Shown here: positions 26,234 to 33,827 of the stretch, one piece after another
Layout of the letters: each line of letters starts with the position of its first letter
Numbering within the stretch: the stretch's first letter is position 1
Assembly (NCBI GenBank): GCA_002354055.1
Contig: DEKW01000020.1
Span: forward strand, 95,124 to 159,123
Direction: 5' to 3'
Source of the DNA: Bacteroidales bacterium UBA2712
GTDB taxonomy: Bacteria; Bacteroidota; Bacteroidia; Bacteroidales; Paludibacteraceae
DNA: 64,000 nucleotides
Program-made: the position numbers and the translations under genes
The notes under the pieces: generated by a model
Seen by the model: the letters and a program-made list of their open reading frames with translations, nothing else
Database searches by the model: none
What the model was told of the DNA's origin: nothing

Positions 26234-28969
26234 TTATAATAATACCACTTCGGCGGTGGATACTCCCTTTTCCTTATGTATCCGAATCTGCTTCTCAATC
26301 GTTTTCAGTTCCGGTACATGCGATATCACGCCAATCAATCTATTGCCTTCCTGCGATAGTTTTTGCAAGGTGTTTCGTGCTTGAATACGGCTTTCCTCAT
26401 CCAGAGAACCGAAACCTTCGTCCACAAACATAGTGTCGAGATGAATGCCGCCGGCGGATGATTGTATCTCGTCGCTCAGACCAAGCGCCAACGAGAGAGA
26501 GGCCATGAAGGATTCTCCGCCGGAAAGGCCTTTTACGGTACGAGTAGTTCCGCTATGATGGTCAATTACATCGAGATCCAATCCGCTCTGCTGTGCGTTA
26601 TTTGATGCCTCTTTCTTGCGACGCAACTCATATTGGTTATTGGTCATCTTCAGTAGCCGCAAATTGGCTTTTCGGATGATGCGCTCGAAATAAGCAGAGA
26701 GGATATAGGTCTCCAGCATGATTTTCTCTTTGCCGGACAGCTGGCCAGACATAGTGTCGTTTAGCGTCTTAAGCCATTGGAAACGCTCTTCAATCCCTTT
26801 CATCTCTTTTTCTTTGCTGCTTAACCTTTCTTTAGCGGATTGGTTCTGACTTGTCCTGCCTTCGATTGCTGTTACGAACGGAGCGATATGGTCATTTATC
26901 TCATCCTGAGCCGCCCGCCGCTTAGCTTCTTCTTCAGTTTTGTTGATTTGGACTACTTTTTCTAAGGTCTCTTTCAGCGTTTTGATGGTTGCTTTTGCTT
27001 CCGCAATCTTTTGTTGGATGGCGGTCAATGTGTTTTGGGCTGTGTCGATGGCTGCCTGTTTGGCAGTAGCCTCCTTTCGTAGTCTATTTATTTCCACTTT
27101 GGCTTCTGCTACATTCTTGAATGTGCATTTTGCACGCAGCGCTTCGATTTGTGCCGTTGCATTGTCGCGGTCCGCAATGGCTTTTGTTTTAGTTTCTCTA
27201 AGTGCCTTTTCATACTCCAATCCGCTTGTACGTTTTGCCTCGTTATTGCGCAGTAATCCGGGGATGGCTTTTTTGCGTTCTACATTTTTTGTGACAGACT
27301 CTAATTGCTTTCGCAGTTCCTGAATCTGCTCGGGTAATGTAACCAAGTCTGTTTTTTCAGCGCTATATCCCAATCCTTTCAACCGTATTTCTTCCGATTG
27401 GACAGAACTTTGCAATCCTGCGCATATATTGGATTGATCAATGGCTGCATTTCGCTTTTGCTCTGCTATCCCTTTCTGTTTCTCCAGTTGTTCTTTGGAT
27501 GGAGCGTCTTCGGCTTTTTGCGCTTTGGCGGGATGGTGAGTAGATCCGCAAACCGGACAAGGTTTACCTTCTTCTAACATCTCTGCCAGAATCCCCGCTT
27601 GCGCAGCATAGAAGAGACTTGTTTTTTGGCTCAACTCATTCTCAGCTGCCTTCGCATCATTATCCAGTTCTATATATTTGTCGCGCGCAGTACGGAGCAA
27701 TGTCCGGTTCCTTTCCAGCGCGGTCAAATCTGTTTGGTATCGGGTAATCTTTTCTAATTGTGCCTGAATCTTTGCATGCTCCGTCTCCGGATTCCCCAAT
27801 TCTTCCAATTCTGCATTCAGCCTTTCATGCTCCTCATTCAGCTTTTTTAATGCTGATTGGCATTTCGCTTCTATGCCATTCGGACCTTCGATATCCTGTA
27901 GCGTTCTTTGCGCCTCAGCTAATTTACCTTGGTACTCGTCTAAAGACTGATAATCGCCTAAATTGCCCTCTATCCGTGCTGCTTGTCCGTTTAACTGCGA
28001 TATGTCCTCCCCTGCTGTTTTGGCATCGCTTAATGCTTTTTCTTTCGCCGGTTTTTCCTCTTGCTCCAATCGGCGCAGTTTCTCCTGCTCTTTAGGCAGT
28101 TGCTCTGCTGCTGATTCATGGCTTCGGATGACTGCCAAATTCACCTCACACTGTTTGATGATAGCATCTTGTTCCTCTCTCTTCCGTTGCACTTCTTCGA
28201 GAGCAGCCTTATCCTCAGCAAGAATAGCATCGATAATTTCTATCATCCGGGATATTGAGATAAATTGTTTGTTGTCTTGCGCTTGCGCCAAAGTCGGCTG
28301 GAACTCCGAACCTTCGGCGCATTGTACGCCGCCCATGATGGTATTAATGGATACTTTTGTGTCATCGTATTGCTTCTTTCCATCGCTAAAAGCTTGAGAT
28401 ACTTTGTCCTGCAGCGTCTTGTAGTTCTCTGTCCTGAATATCTTACGGAAAAGTGGCAGTCGCTCTTTGGTCTCCGCCATCAGCAGTTTCATGAAATCGC
28501 CTTGGGCAATCATGGCTATCTGGGAGAACTGGTCGCGGTTGATACCTAATATCTCCTGGATTTTGGCGTCCACCTCTTTGGTCTTGCTGATGGTCGTTCC
28601 ATCCGGACATACCAATGTAGCGCCCGCAGAAACGCCTGTCAGTCCTTCTCCGCGTTCTTTCTTGCGCTCATAGTCCATCCATCGGCAAATCTCGTATTTT
28701 TTATCCGCGTATTCAAAACAGAGTGTGACCTCTGTCTGGTCGGTCGGTAGCGCCATGGAGCACCGAAGCACATGTGTGTCTTTGCTTCTGTATTCTCCGC
28801 TCATAGAGCCGTATAGCGCATAGAGAATGGCGTCAAAGATAGTTGTTTTACCGCTTCCCGTATCGCCGGTTATCAGATACAGGCCTTGAGTGCCTAACTT
28901 GTCGAAATCGATGGTTTGCTTCTCGGCATAGGAGCCGAAATACTGTAATGTCAATTGAATAGGTCTCAT
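26234..28969 (-). CDS. sbcC: DNA double-strand break repair ATPase SbcC/Rad50-like
   Basis: 911 residues. Walker A GDTGSGKTT near residue 38, a long coiled coil interrupted by the zinc hook CPVC (GKPCPVCGSTHHPAKA), and a returning coil. Near the C-terminus are the ABC signature LSGGESFMASLSLALGL and Walker B FVDEGFGSLDEES. With SbcD it forms an ATP-dependent nuclease that opens hairpins and processes DNA ends. It overlaps sbcD by 4 bases. Confidence 0.96.
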   Translation of the reverse strand: MRPIQLTLQYFGSYAEKQTIDFDKLGTQGLYLITGDTGSGKTTIFDAILYALYGSMSGEYRSKDTHVLRCSMALPTDQTEVTLCFEYADKKYEICRWMDYERKKERGEGLTGVSAGATLVCPDGTTISKTKEVDAKIQEILGINRDQFSQIAMIAQGDFMKLLMAETKERLPLFRKIFRTENYKTLQDKVSQAFSDGKKQYDDTKVSINTIMGGVQCAEGSEFQPTLAQAQDNKQFISISRMIEIIDAILAEDKAALEEVQRKREEQDAIIKQCEVNLAVIRSHESAAEQLPKEQEKLRRLEQEEKPAKEKALSDAKTAGEDISQLNGQAARIEGNLGDYQSLDEYQGKLAEAQRTLQDIEGPNGIEAKCQSALKKLNEEHERLNAELEELGNPETEHAKIQAQLEKITRYQTDLTALERNRTLLRTARDKYIELDNDAKAAENELSQKTSLFYAAQAGILAEMLEEGKPCPVCGSTHHPAKAQKAEDAPSKEQLEKQKGIAEQKRNAAIDQSNICAGLQSSVQSEEIRLKGLGYSAEKTDLVTLPEQIQELRKQLESVTKNVERKKAIPGLLRNNEAKRTSGLEYEKALRETKTKAIADRDNATAQIEALRAKCTFKNVAEAKVEINRLRKEATAKQAAIDTAQNTLTAIQQKIAEAKATIKTLKETLEKVVQINKTEEEAKRRAAQDEINDHIAPFVTAIEGRTSQNQSAKERLSSKEKEMKGIEERFQWLKTLNDTMSGQLSGKEKIMLETYILSAYFERIIRKANLRLLKMTNNQYELRRKKEASNNAQQSGLDLDVIDHHSGTTRTVKGLSGGESFMASLSLALGLSDEIQSSAGGIHLDTMFVDEGFGSLDEESRIQARNTLQKLSQEGNRLIGVISHVPELKTIEKQIRIHKEKGVSTAEVVLL

Positions 28970-30108
28970 ACAAAAATCTCATTTATAAGGTTGGTTACTA
29001 ATTCGCTTTGTGCTTCGTTCATTGGCTGTCCGTTCTGTTTCTCGAAGAACTCGCTCACTAATTCCTGCGGCGATTTGTTTTCCACGTTCTCTGCCTCGAC
29101 TATTTCCTGAATATGCCGCGTACGGGTGTTGTCGTATTGCAGAACCATCGCGAGCGGGTACACGTTCCTTAATTTGTTCATCGCATCTACTACTTCATCT
29201 TCGTCTGTAAGCGTCAACCGCACATACTGATTCTCATATCCTTTCCCGCCATAGAAAGCTTCCGACATCAACTCATCGTACGTTCCGCGCAAATCCGCCC
29301 AATCATGTAATGGCACCAGATCCCGCTCATGGATAGCCATGTCGCCTTTTTCGTTCAATTCGATTAAGCTGACGCTTTTCTTGTTATGCACTTCCGAAAA
29401 CGAGTATTTGAGAGGCGAGCCGGAATAGCGTACATGCTTATATTGCACATATTGCGGACGATGCAGATGCCCCAACGCCACATAGTCAAAATTCTTGACA
29501 ATCTCTGCATTTACCTCATCTAGTCCGCCTACCACATCCTCTCCGTCACATCGCTCTCCGCCATTGAAATATTGGTGGGCGACGAGAATGTTCCGTTGTG
29601 TATAATCAGGGTGCATGGCTTCTACGGCTTTGGCGATAGCTTCATCATAACTCTCTATCTGTTCGCCGGTCTCTAAGCTTTCTTTATAGGCTGAGCGTAC
29701 ATCGATCGGTCGGACAAACGGTAATAGGTAGATATGTACATCACCGTGTTCGTCCGGGATGGTAATCTTTTGGGGCAATTGGCTGAAAGTCTGAGAGAAA
29801 TACACACCGTTCTGGCGCATGATCTCTGCTCCGAAAGCCAATCGTTCTGCGCTGTCATGATTGCCGGATAGGATGACAACATACCTGCATAAGGAATGGA
29901 GATGCGTGATAAAATCGTTCAGCAAACTAACCGCTTCGGCGGATGGGGTAGCGGAGTTATAGACATCTCCTGCAATGAGAACTACATCAGGCTGTTCTTC
30001 CTTGACGATATTCTCAATCCGCTCCAGAATGTACCTTTGGTCTTCTATCATGGAAAACTCATTGACGCGTTTCCCAATGTGTAAGTCACTTGTGTGAAGA
30101 ATTTTCAT
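28966..30108 (-). CDS. sbcD: Exonuclease subunit SbcD/Mre11-like
   Basis: 380 residues. Calcineurin-like phosphoesterase motifs in order: HTSDLHIGK (metal), AGDVYNSATPS, SGNHDSAERL, LVAHQYFNGG and ALGHLHRPQ. A C-terminal capping domain follows. It is first in the two-gene sbcDC operon, with a promoter about 125 nt upstream. Confidence 0.95.
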   Translation of the reverse strand: MKILHTSDLHIGKRVNEFSMIEDQRYILERIENIVKEEQPDVVLIAGDVYNSATPSAEAVSLLNDFITHLHSLCRYVVILSGNHDSAERLAFGAEIMRQNGVYFSQTFSQLPQKITIPDEHGDVHIYLLPFVRPIDVRSAYKESLETGEQIESYDEAIAKAVEAMHPDYTQRNILVAHQYFNGGERCDGEDVVGGLDEVNAEIVKNFDYVALGHLHRPQYVQYKHVRYSGSPLKYSFSEVHNKKSVSLIELNEKGDMAIHERDLVPLHDWADLRGTYDELMSEAFYGGKGYENQYVRLTLTDEDEVVDAMNKLRNVYPLAMVLQYDNTRTRHIQEIVEAENVENKSPQELVSEFFEKQNGQPMNEAQSELVTNLINEIFV

Positions 30109-30232
30109 ATGTATTATGTTATTTTTCCGTGTTAGTTGTTAATTTTTTATAAACAACTTTTCGGCGATTTTTTGTAGCATTTCTTTTAGACTTATTGTTC
30201 CTTGGTGATAAAGTGTGCTTTTGATTTCGGGA

Positions 30233-30264
30233 CAAAAGTACTGAAAAATTTTTACATATACAAA
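30233..30264 (-). promoter_or_regulatory. Promoter of sbcDC
   Basis: Minus-strand TTTG (30261-30264), 20 nt, TACTTTTG (30233-30240). A degraded second copy (TATCATTG at 30337-30344, TTTG at 30363-30366, 18-nt spacing) lies upstream and resembles the fumarase promoter region beyond the boxes. Confidence 0.7.
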
Positions 30265-30370
30265 TTTTCAGGAAAAAAATCAAATTTTTTTCCATTCAAT
30301 CATCGTACTTTGTCTATATTTCTCCGATTTCGCGTACAATGATACAACTTTTTTGACATAGGCAAATATG

Positions 30371-30420
30371 CGTGCATTTTTTATATACCGACATCCGATG
30401 TCGGGGAAATGAAGAAAGAG
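30371..30420. repeat. REP-like palindromic element, copy 2
   Basis: Core palindrome GACATCCGATGTC. Compared with copy 1 both arms changed together (G to A on the left, C to T on the right), keeping pairing. Confidence 0.7.
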
Positions 30421-30427
30421 AGAGAGA

Positions 30428-30476
30428 AAACGCGGGACTAAAGTTCCGCGAACAGGACGAAGAAAGAGGTGAGCTT
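30428..30476. repeat. Module M3, copy 1 (49 bp, hairpin-forming)
   Basis: Contains CGCGGGACT-AA-AGTTCCGCG, an inverted repeat that pairs throughout with one G-T, then GAACAGGACGAAGAAAGAGG. The second copy is at 32089-32137, with about 43 of 49 bases shared by eye. Confidence 0.7.
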
Positions 30477-30503
30477 ATGATCCGTCGGGACGTAATCTGA
30501 ATC

Positions 30504-30570
30504 GCACATAGATGCGCGAGCATAGACGCTAAAAAGGGGCTCGCGGGAGTAGCCGCGAGGGTTAGACCGG
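30504..30570. repeat. Module M1, copy 1 (about 67 bp)
   Basis: Near-identical to 31185-31251. It contains the perfect inverted repeat CTCGCGG-GAGTAG-CCGCGAG and the string CATAGACGCTAAAAA. Confidence 0.75.
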
Positions 30571-30574
30571 AGTG

Positions 30575-30738
30575 AGAAGCTTGTATCTTTTGGGCTTGAA
30601 TTTTCGGAGAAAAAGATACAAGCTATAGAAAAAAGATACAAGTTGTAAAAAGATGGACAAAGAAAGACCGCTTGGCGGGTTGAGCGCCAAGCGGAAGAGA
30701 AACGGGATAATATCCCTGACAATAAACGAAGGCTATTT
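30575..30738. repeat. Module M2, copy 1 (about 165 bp)
   Basis: Second copy at 31708-31876. It has an inverted and two direct copies of AAAAGATACAAGCT, a terminator-like hairpin (30668-30694) and the string GATAATATCCCTGACAATAA. On the minus strand it begins at the stop codon of a gene remnant, so it looks like a duplicated 3' end plus trailer. Confidence 0.8.
30668..30694 (-). terminator. Terminator-like hairpin after a gene remnant
   Basis: CCGCTTGGCG-GGTTGAG-CGCCAAGCGG, a perfect 10-bp stem followed on the minus strand by TCTTTCTTTG. Confidence 0.55.
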
Positions 30739-30808
30739 CACCTCTTGGCCTTGGAGGGTATATACCTTCTCCCCGCGAAGAATGAAGACGTAGTTTGACC
30801 GCAATTTA
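30733..30808 (-). pseudogene. Remnant of a secreted-protein C-terminus
   Basis: The minus strand reads YVFILRGEKVYTLQGQEVK and then TAG at 30733-30735. The tail closely resembles the C-terminal motif of two intact genes in this window (GQILIRRGEKIYTVMGQIVE at 51207 and GQLIIIRDGKRYNVTGVRVQ at 60783). Upstream the frame runs into a 51-bp duplicated sequence with no recognisable protein, so only the last 20 or so codons survive. Confidence 0.55.
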
Positions 30809-30887
30809 GTGCAAATTTGCACAAAGATACGGATAAAAGCATTGGAAAAACGCAATTTAGTGCAAATTTGCACAAAAATACGGATAA
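30800..30887. repeat. Direct repeat of a perfect 14-bp palindrome
   Basis: Two 37-bp copies (30800-30836, 30851-30887), one mismatch apart, each holding GTGCAAATTTGCAC (30809-30822 and 30860-30873). The centres are 51 bp apart, about five helical turns, as in paired operators. Confidence 0.7.
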
Positions 30888-31176
30888 GTATTTGCATAAT
30901 TCAAAAGTGCGTGAGATGAAAGATGGCAAGCAACAACAAACGCAGTACGAGGTGGACTTTATTGCCACAAACGGTCAGGAGAAATATTACATTCAATCGG
31001 CATACCGGATAGACGATGATGTCAAGCGCGAGCAGGAACTGCAATCTCTGAAACGGATAGATGACAGTTTCCGAAAGGTGGTTATAGTGGGCGATGACAT
31101 CGCTCCTTGGACAGACGAAAATGGCATAACGTACATCGGTCTCCTCCAATTCTTGCAAAAAGGCTTACAATCATAA
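30817..31176 (+). pseudogene. C-terminal fragment of an AAA+/DUF4143-type ATPase
   Basis: Open for 119 codons, but only from about 30890 does the protein look real. YEVDFIATNGQEKYYIQSAY, then RIDDSFRKVVIVGDDI and GITYIGLLQFL match the C-terminal restriction-endonuclease-like part of the large AAA+ ATPase family common in Bacteroidales. The ATPase half is missing and the first 25-30 codons come from the palindrome repeat. It is most likely a decayed gene, although a short standalone protein cannot be excluded. Confidence 0.55.
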
Positions 31177-31184
31177 CACAAAAG

Positions 31185-31251
31185 CGCGCATAGATGCGCG
31201 GGCATAGACGCTAAAAATGGGCTCGCGGGAGTAGCCGCGAGAGTTAGACCC
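31185..31251. repeat. Module M1, copy 2
   Basis: Starts just after the ATPase fragment stop. Here the leading GCGCATAGATGCGC is also self-complementary. Confidence 0.75.
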
Positions 31252-31262
31252 AATTTTGGAAA

Positions 31263-31452
31263 GTATCAAATGACATGATACTTTGAAACTTTGAAACTTT
31301 TGTCGCTTTGTCGCTTTCTATCTTTTTGATAGTTAGGAGTCTTATCAGGAGTATCAAAATGTCAAAAAAACGACCAATAATAGTGCGCATTTTTGACCTT
31401 TTGCAAGAAAGTGTCAAAGTTTCAAAAGCGACATAGCGACAAAGCGACAGTG
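31263..31452. repeat. Inverted repeat with internal 8-mer tandem repeats
   Basis: The left arm near 31278-31320 (CTTTGAAA units, then TTTGTCGC twice) is complementary to the right arm near 31413-31452 (TTTCAAAAGCGAC... AGCGACA). GTATCA-AATGACA-TGATAC sits at the left edge. No ORF of note lies between the arms. Confidence 0.6.
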
Positions 31453-31495
31453 CATTTTTTTATATACCGACATCCGATGCCGGGGAAAAGAAGAA
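31448..31495. repeat. REP-like palindromic element, copy 3
   Basis: Core GACATCCGATGCC. Here one arm has changed without its partner, so the stem has an A-C mismatch. Confidence 0.65.
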
Positions 31496-31707
31496 AAAGT
31501 ACGATTATTATGATTTTGAGTTTTTGACACCCTCTATTCTTAGACACTTTCTTTCCGCATCCGTCCTATTAAGCGAGTCGTATGCGGCAAAGGCACAAAA
31601 AAATCTCAAAGTAGCCCCAATTGGTCCCATTTCAGCGCAGCGTCAGCGCAAGGTCTGCTGATTTATGCTCATTTGAACCGACCTTTAACCGAAGTCTAAT
31701 CGATGCT

Positions 31708-31876
31708 GAAGCTTGTATCTTTTTTGCTTGATTTTTTGAGAAAAAGATACAAGCTATATAGAAAAAGATACAAGCTATAAAAAGATGGTCAAAGAAAAAC
31801 CGCTTGACGAATGTGAGGTAACGCAAAGCGGAATGACGGGATAATATCCCTGACAATAAACGAAGTCTATTTTATC
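31708..31876. repeat. Module M2, copy 2
   Basis: Same order of AAGATACAAGCT units, hairpin (CCGCTTGACG... CGCAAAGCGG region, 31799-31831) and GATAATATCCCTGACAATAA. On the minus strand a stop at 31867-31869 ends a tail reading NAMGQEIK, a second decayed C-terminus. Confidence 0.75.
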
Positions 31877-32033
31877 TCCTGTCCCATCGCGTTCGGCAAA
31901 TGGATCGCAAATATAAAAAAATCACATTGCACTATTTGCACTATGGAGAGGGAAAGTGCAGAAAGTGCAGAAAGTGCAAGGCAAAAAAATGACATAAGAA
32001 TTGTGAGAATTCTGAGAAATCTCACTTTTCTTA

Positions 32034-32089
32034 GTGCAAATTTTTATACAAGCGGCATACCATGCCGGACAATGGACGACGGAAGAAGG
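32034..32089. repeat. REP-like palindromic element, copy 4
   Basis: Core GGCATACCATGCC; the GGCAT/ATGCC arms are intact while the loop differs from the other copies. Confidence 0.65.
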
Positions 32090-32137
32090 AAACGCGGCAC
32101 TAAAGTACCGCGAACGGAACGAAGAAAGAGATGAGCT
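32089..32137. repeat. Module M3, copy 2
   Basis: CGCGGCACT-AA-AGTACCGCG with one mismatched pair, then GAACGGAACGAAGAAAGAG. It is followed at 32142-32178 by a CCGTATCCGTCC... GTGCGGCAAG hairpin, also seen at 31555-31598. Confidence 0.7.
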
Positions 32138-32183
32138 ATAGTTCCGTATCCGTCCGGAAAGCGGTCGTGTGCGGCAAGTAAAA

Positions 32184-32213
32184 CAATCCGCCAGCGGATA
32201 GACCAGCGGATTG
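32184..32213 (-). terminator. Terminator-like hairpin after a FISUMP-type remnant
   Basis: CAATCCGC... GCGGATTG perfect 8-bp arms, followed on the minus strand by TTTTAC. Confidence 0.5.
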
Positions 32214-32231
32214 ATATAAAGAAGGCATGTT

Positions 32232-32320
32232 TTATTGGGCTTTGATCAGACGGACAGAGCGACCAAGGCAGGTTTCGGTATATTCGCCAGATACTTGGTT
32301 ACGTTCGCCTGCCATTTTGT
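32232..32320 (-). pseudogene. Remnant of a FISUMP-type surface protein C-terminus
   Basis: The minus strand ends MAGERNQVSGEYTETCLGRS then VRLIKAQ and stop. This resembles the terminus of Fibrobacter-type major paralogous (FISUMP) domains common in Bacteroidota surface lipoproteins. Upstream in this frame there is no further domain, and a tRNA gene lies about 60 bp away, so this is a fragment. Confidence 0.45.
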
Positions 32321-32346
32321 CATGGCAGTAAGCCATTAAATGTATT

Positions 32347-32377
32347 TTTGTGGTTTGGCATAATTTTTGTATGTTTC
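32347..32377 (+). promoter_or_regulatory. Possible promoter of the class II tRNA gene
   Basis: TTTG (32347-32350), 19 nt, TATGTTTC (32370-32377; 7 of 8 to TAnnTTTG). The predicted start falls at or just before the tRNA 5' end (32383). Confidence 0.5.
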
Positions 32378-32382
32378 TTAAT

Positions 32383-32467
32383 GGAGAATTGGCCGAGCCA
32401 GGTAAGGCAGTGGACTGATAATCCATAGGACCGAAAGGTCTCGCGGGTTCGAATCCCGCATTCTGAA
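32383..32467 (+). tRNA. Class II tRNA, Ser-like body with anticodon GAT
   Basis: 85 nt fold by eye: acceptor GGAGAAT/ATTCTGA, D arm GCC/GGC with GG in the loop, anticodon stem GTGGA/TCCAT, loop CTGATAA (anticodon GAT at 32417-32419), long variable arm GGACC-GAAA-GGTCT, and a perfect T arm GCGGG-TTCGAAT-CCCGC. The long variable arm and D arm (GGCCGAG) are those of tRNA-Ser, probably of Ser-GCT type, but the anticodon reads Ile (AUC/AUU). Pairs 1-72 and 2-71 are mismatched (G-A, G-G), and no CCA is encoded. It is either a decayed tRNA-Ser altered at its 3' end by recombination, or an isotype-anticodon hybrid. Charging identity cannot be decided from sequence. Confidence 0.6.
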
Positions 32468-32527
32468 AAATTCTAAATACATATATATGAGCAGGAAAGT
32501 CAAAAGGCTTCCCTGCTTTTTATATAC

Positions 32528-33331
32528 TTATTTTTCGGGTTTTGATTGAGGAAATAATTCCCAATATAGGTGAGCTATAAACATCGTTGTTTTTGAAAAG
32601 GCAATATTTTTTATATCTGCATCGTACTCGCATATTTTATAATAGGAAAAAACGGGAATGCTCTCCATTAATAAATCATGCGTCACATCATATTCTTTGC
32701 TTTCACCATTTATAATAAAACGATTCCACATATGAGGAAAGATCTTTCCACTCTCACTTTTTGCTATTCCTTCCACAAGATATCTTTTTGTTGCGTTTTC
32801 CACTCTTTGCGCAAAGTGAGAAGAATTCATTATACACTCTCCAAGTTGATATTCTGGAAAAATTAATATATTTTCGTCTAACATTTCTCTTCTAAGGACA
32901 CTTAATATCTCCTCTTCAATTTTGAGCACATTATACGCTCTTTTGCTTAAGGAATATTCTATAAAATCTACAGGTAGGAGATCTACTCCTGCAATATATT
33001 TTTTCTCAATAAGGAGTATGACTTCATACTCTTCTCTCGTATTGAAATATGACTTGATTTTGATATCTTTCCTATTTTCATTAGATATCCTTAAGCGTGC
33101 TATGACACCTTTTTGCTTCCCACGTAGCCAAAATTGTACTGCCACATCAAGTCTCAATGTCCATGCTATACGATAATCTCCTGATTCATATTCTTCATTG
33201 CTCATATAGCGATATAATGTTAGATCTTTGTCCAACAATTCATGGAAATTATTATAGTCCATTTCGCTCATAAGCAACTCGGCATTGCATCTTGGAGAAT
33301 CAAATAACTCTATAAGTTCTTTTTTTGCCAT
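32528..33331 (-). CDS. Putative ADP-ribosyltransferase/transglutaminase-like two-domain protein
   Basis: 267 residues from the ATG at 33331; the longer frame would begin at a GTG. The N-terminal half has features of an ADP-ribosyltransferase fold: LYRYM (Arg41), AWTLRLDVAVQFW (in place of the S-T-S strand) and REEYEVILL with Glu101-x-Glu103. The C-terminal half has a papain/transglutaminase-like order: GECIMNS (Cys166), YLVEGIA, HMWN (His200) and YDVT (Asp215). Both assignments are motif-level inference and I know of no named family with this pairing. It is cytosolic, with no signal. It is preceded, with a 22-nt overlap, by a 69-aa gene. AT-rich composition suggests transfer. Confidence 0.6.
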   Translation of the reverse strand: MAKKELIELFDSPRCNAELLMSEMDYNNFHELLDKDLTLYRYMSNEEYESGDYRIAWTLRLDVAVQFWLRGKQKGVIARLRISNENRKDIKIKSYFNTREEYEVILLIEKKYIAGVDLLPVDFIEYSLSKRAYNVLKIEEEILSVLRREMLDENILIFPEYQLGECIMNSSHFAQRVENATKRYLVEGIAKSESGKIFPHMWNRFIINGESKEYDVTHDLLMESIPVFSYYKICEYDADIKNIAFSKTTMFIAHLYWELFPQSKPEK

Positions 33332-33519
33332 TCCCCAGTAAAGCCTCTTTGCCACACTGATCCTAATAAAACAGAATACTCTTCGTCGGATAATTTTTCT
33401 TCCTCAATCAATTGCTTAAAACGACTAACCATGTTTGGAACATTAGATTCATATAGCAATCCTTTGTATTTATTGCCAATTTCTTTTCTTCTTTCATTTT
33501 TTGTAAGTGTCTTCTTCAT
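33310..33519 (-). CDS. Small helical protein, possible partner of the downstream enzyme
   Basis: 69 residues (MKKTLTKNERRKEIGNKYKG ... TGEWQKKNL), charged and predicted helical, with no known domain. Its stop lies 22 nt inside the next gene, so the two are translationally coupled under the promoter at 33577-33608. Size, position and charge would fit an antitoxin or immunity partner (inference). The alternative is that this is the N-terminus of one protein split by a frameshift. Both reading frames look protein-like up to the overlap, so I keep them separate. Confidence 0.6.
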   Translation of the reverse strand: MKKTLTKNERRKEIGNKYKGLLYESNVPNMVSRFKQLIEEEKLSDEEYSVLLGSVWQRGFTGEWQKKNL

Positions 33520-33576
33520 GTCTTTCTAGTATTGTTTGTTCATATATAATGAAAAACTCTTTATTTTAACTTTCAG

Positions 33577-33608
33577 CAAAGATACAACTATTTCTTCATA
33601 TAACCAAA
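33577..33608 (-). promoter_or_regulatory. Promoter of the 69-aa/267-aa pair
   Basis: Minus-strand TTTG (33605-33608), 20 nt, TATCTTTG (33577-33584), about 55 nt upstream of the 69-aa start codon. Confidence 0.75.
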
Positions 33609-33732
33609 TTATTCTGTAGATTTTTGCAAAAAGTAGGTTCCGGTTTGTGAAATCGCCATTGACAAGATCAATTATTTTGGATTTTTTTCTTTCTCAGAAC
33701 AAAATATCTATTTACATTTATTTTGTTTCGTG

Positions 33733-33768
33733 TATATTTGCAACAGACACTATGATTAAAAGTGTCTG
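33733..33768 (+). promoter_or_regulatory. Promoter -7 box and 5' hairpin of a small transcript
   Basis: TATATTTG at 33733-33740 (weak -33, TTTA at 33711-33714), then within a few bases CAGACACT (33744-33751) and AGTGTCTG (33761-33768), a perfect 8-bp hairpin with a 9-nt loop at or near the RNA 5' end. Confidence 0.5.
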
Positions 33769-33827
33769 TCGGGGTAGTTTTGACCTCGATACGGAATAAT
33801 AATTATAATTAAAAGAAAATTAAAGTT

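Noticed and set aside
30817..30890. First 25 codons of the ATPase fragment as real protein
   Set aside because: They are encoded by the duplicated palindrome sequence and read differently in the two copies.
33310..33355. Frameshift joining the 69-aa and 267-aa proteins
   Set aside because: The downstream gene has its own ATG at 33331 inside a short overlap typical of coupled genes. Without reads it cannot be fully excluded.
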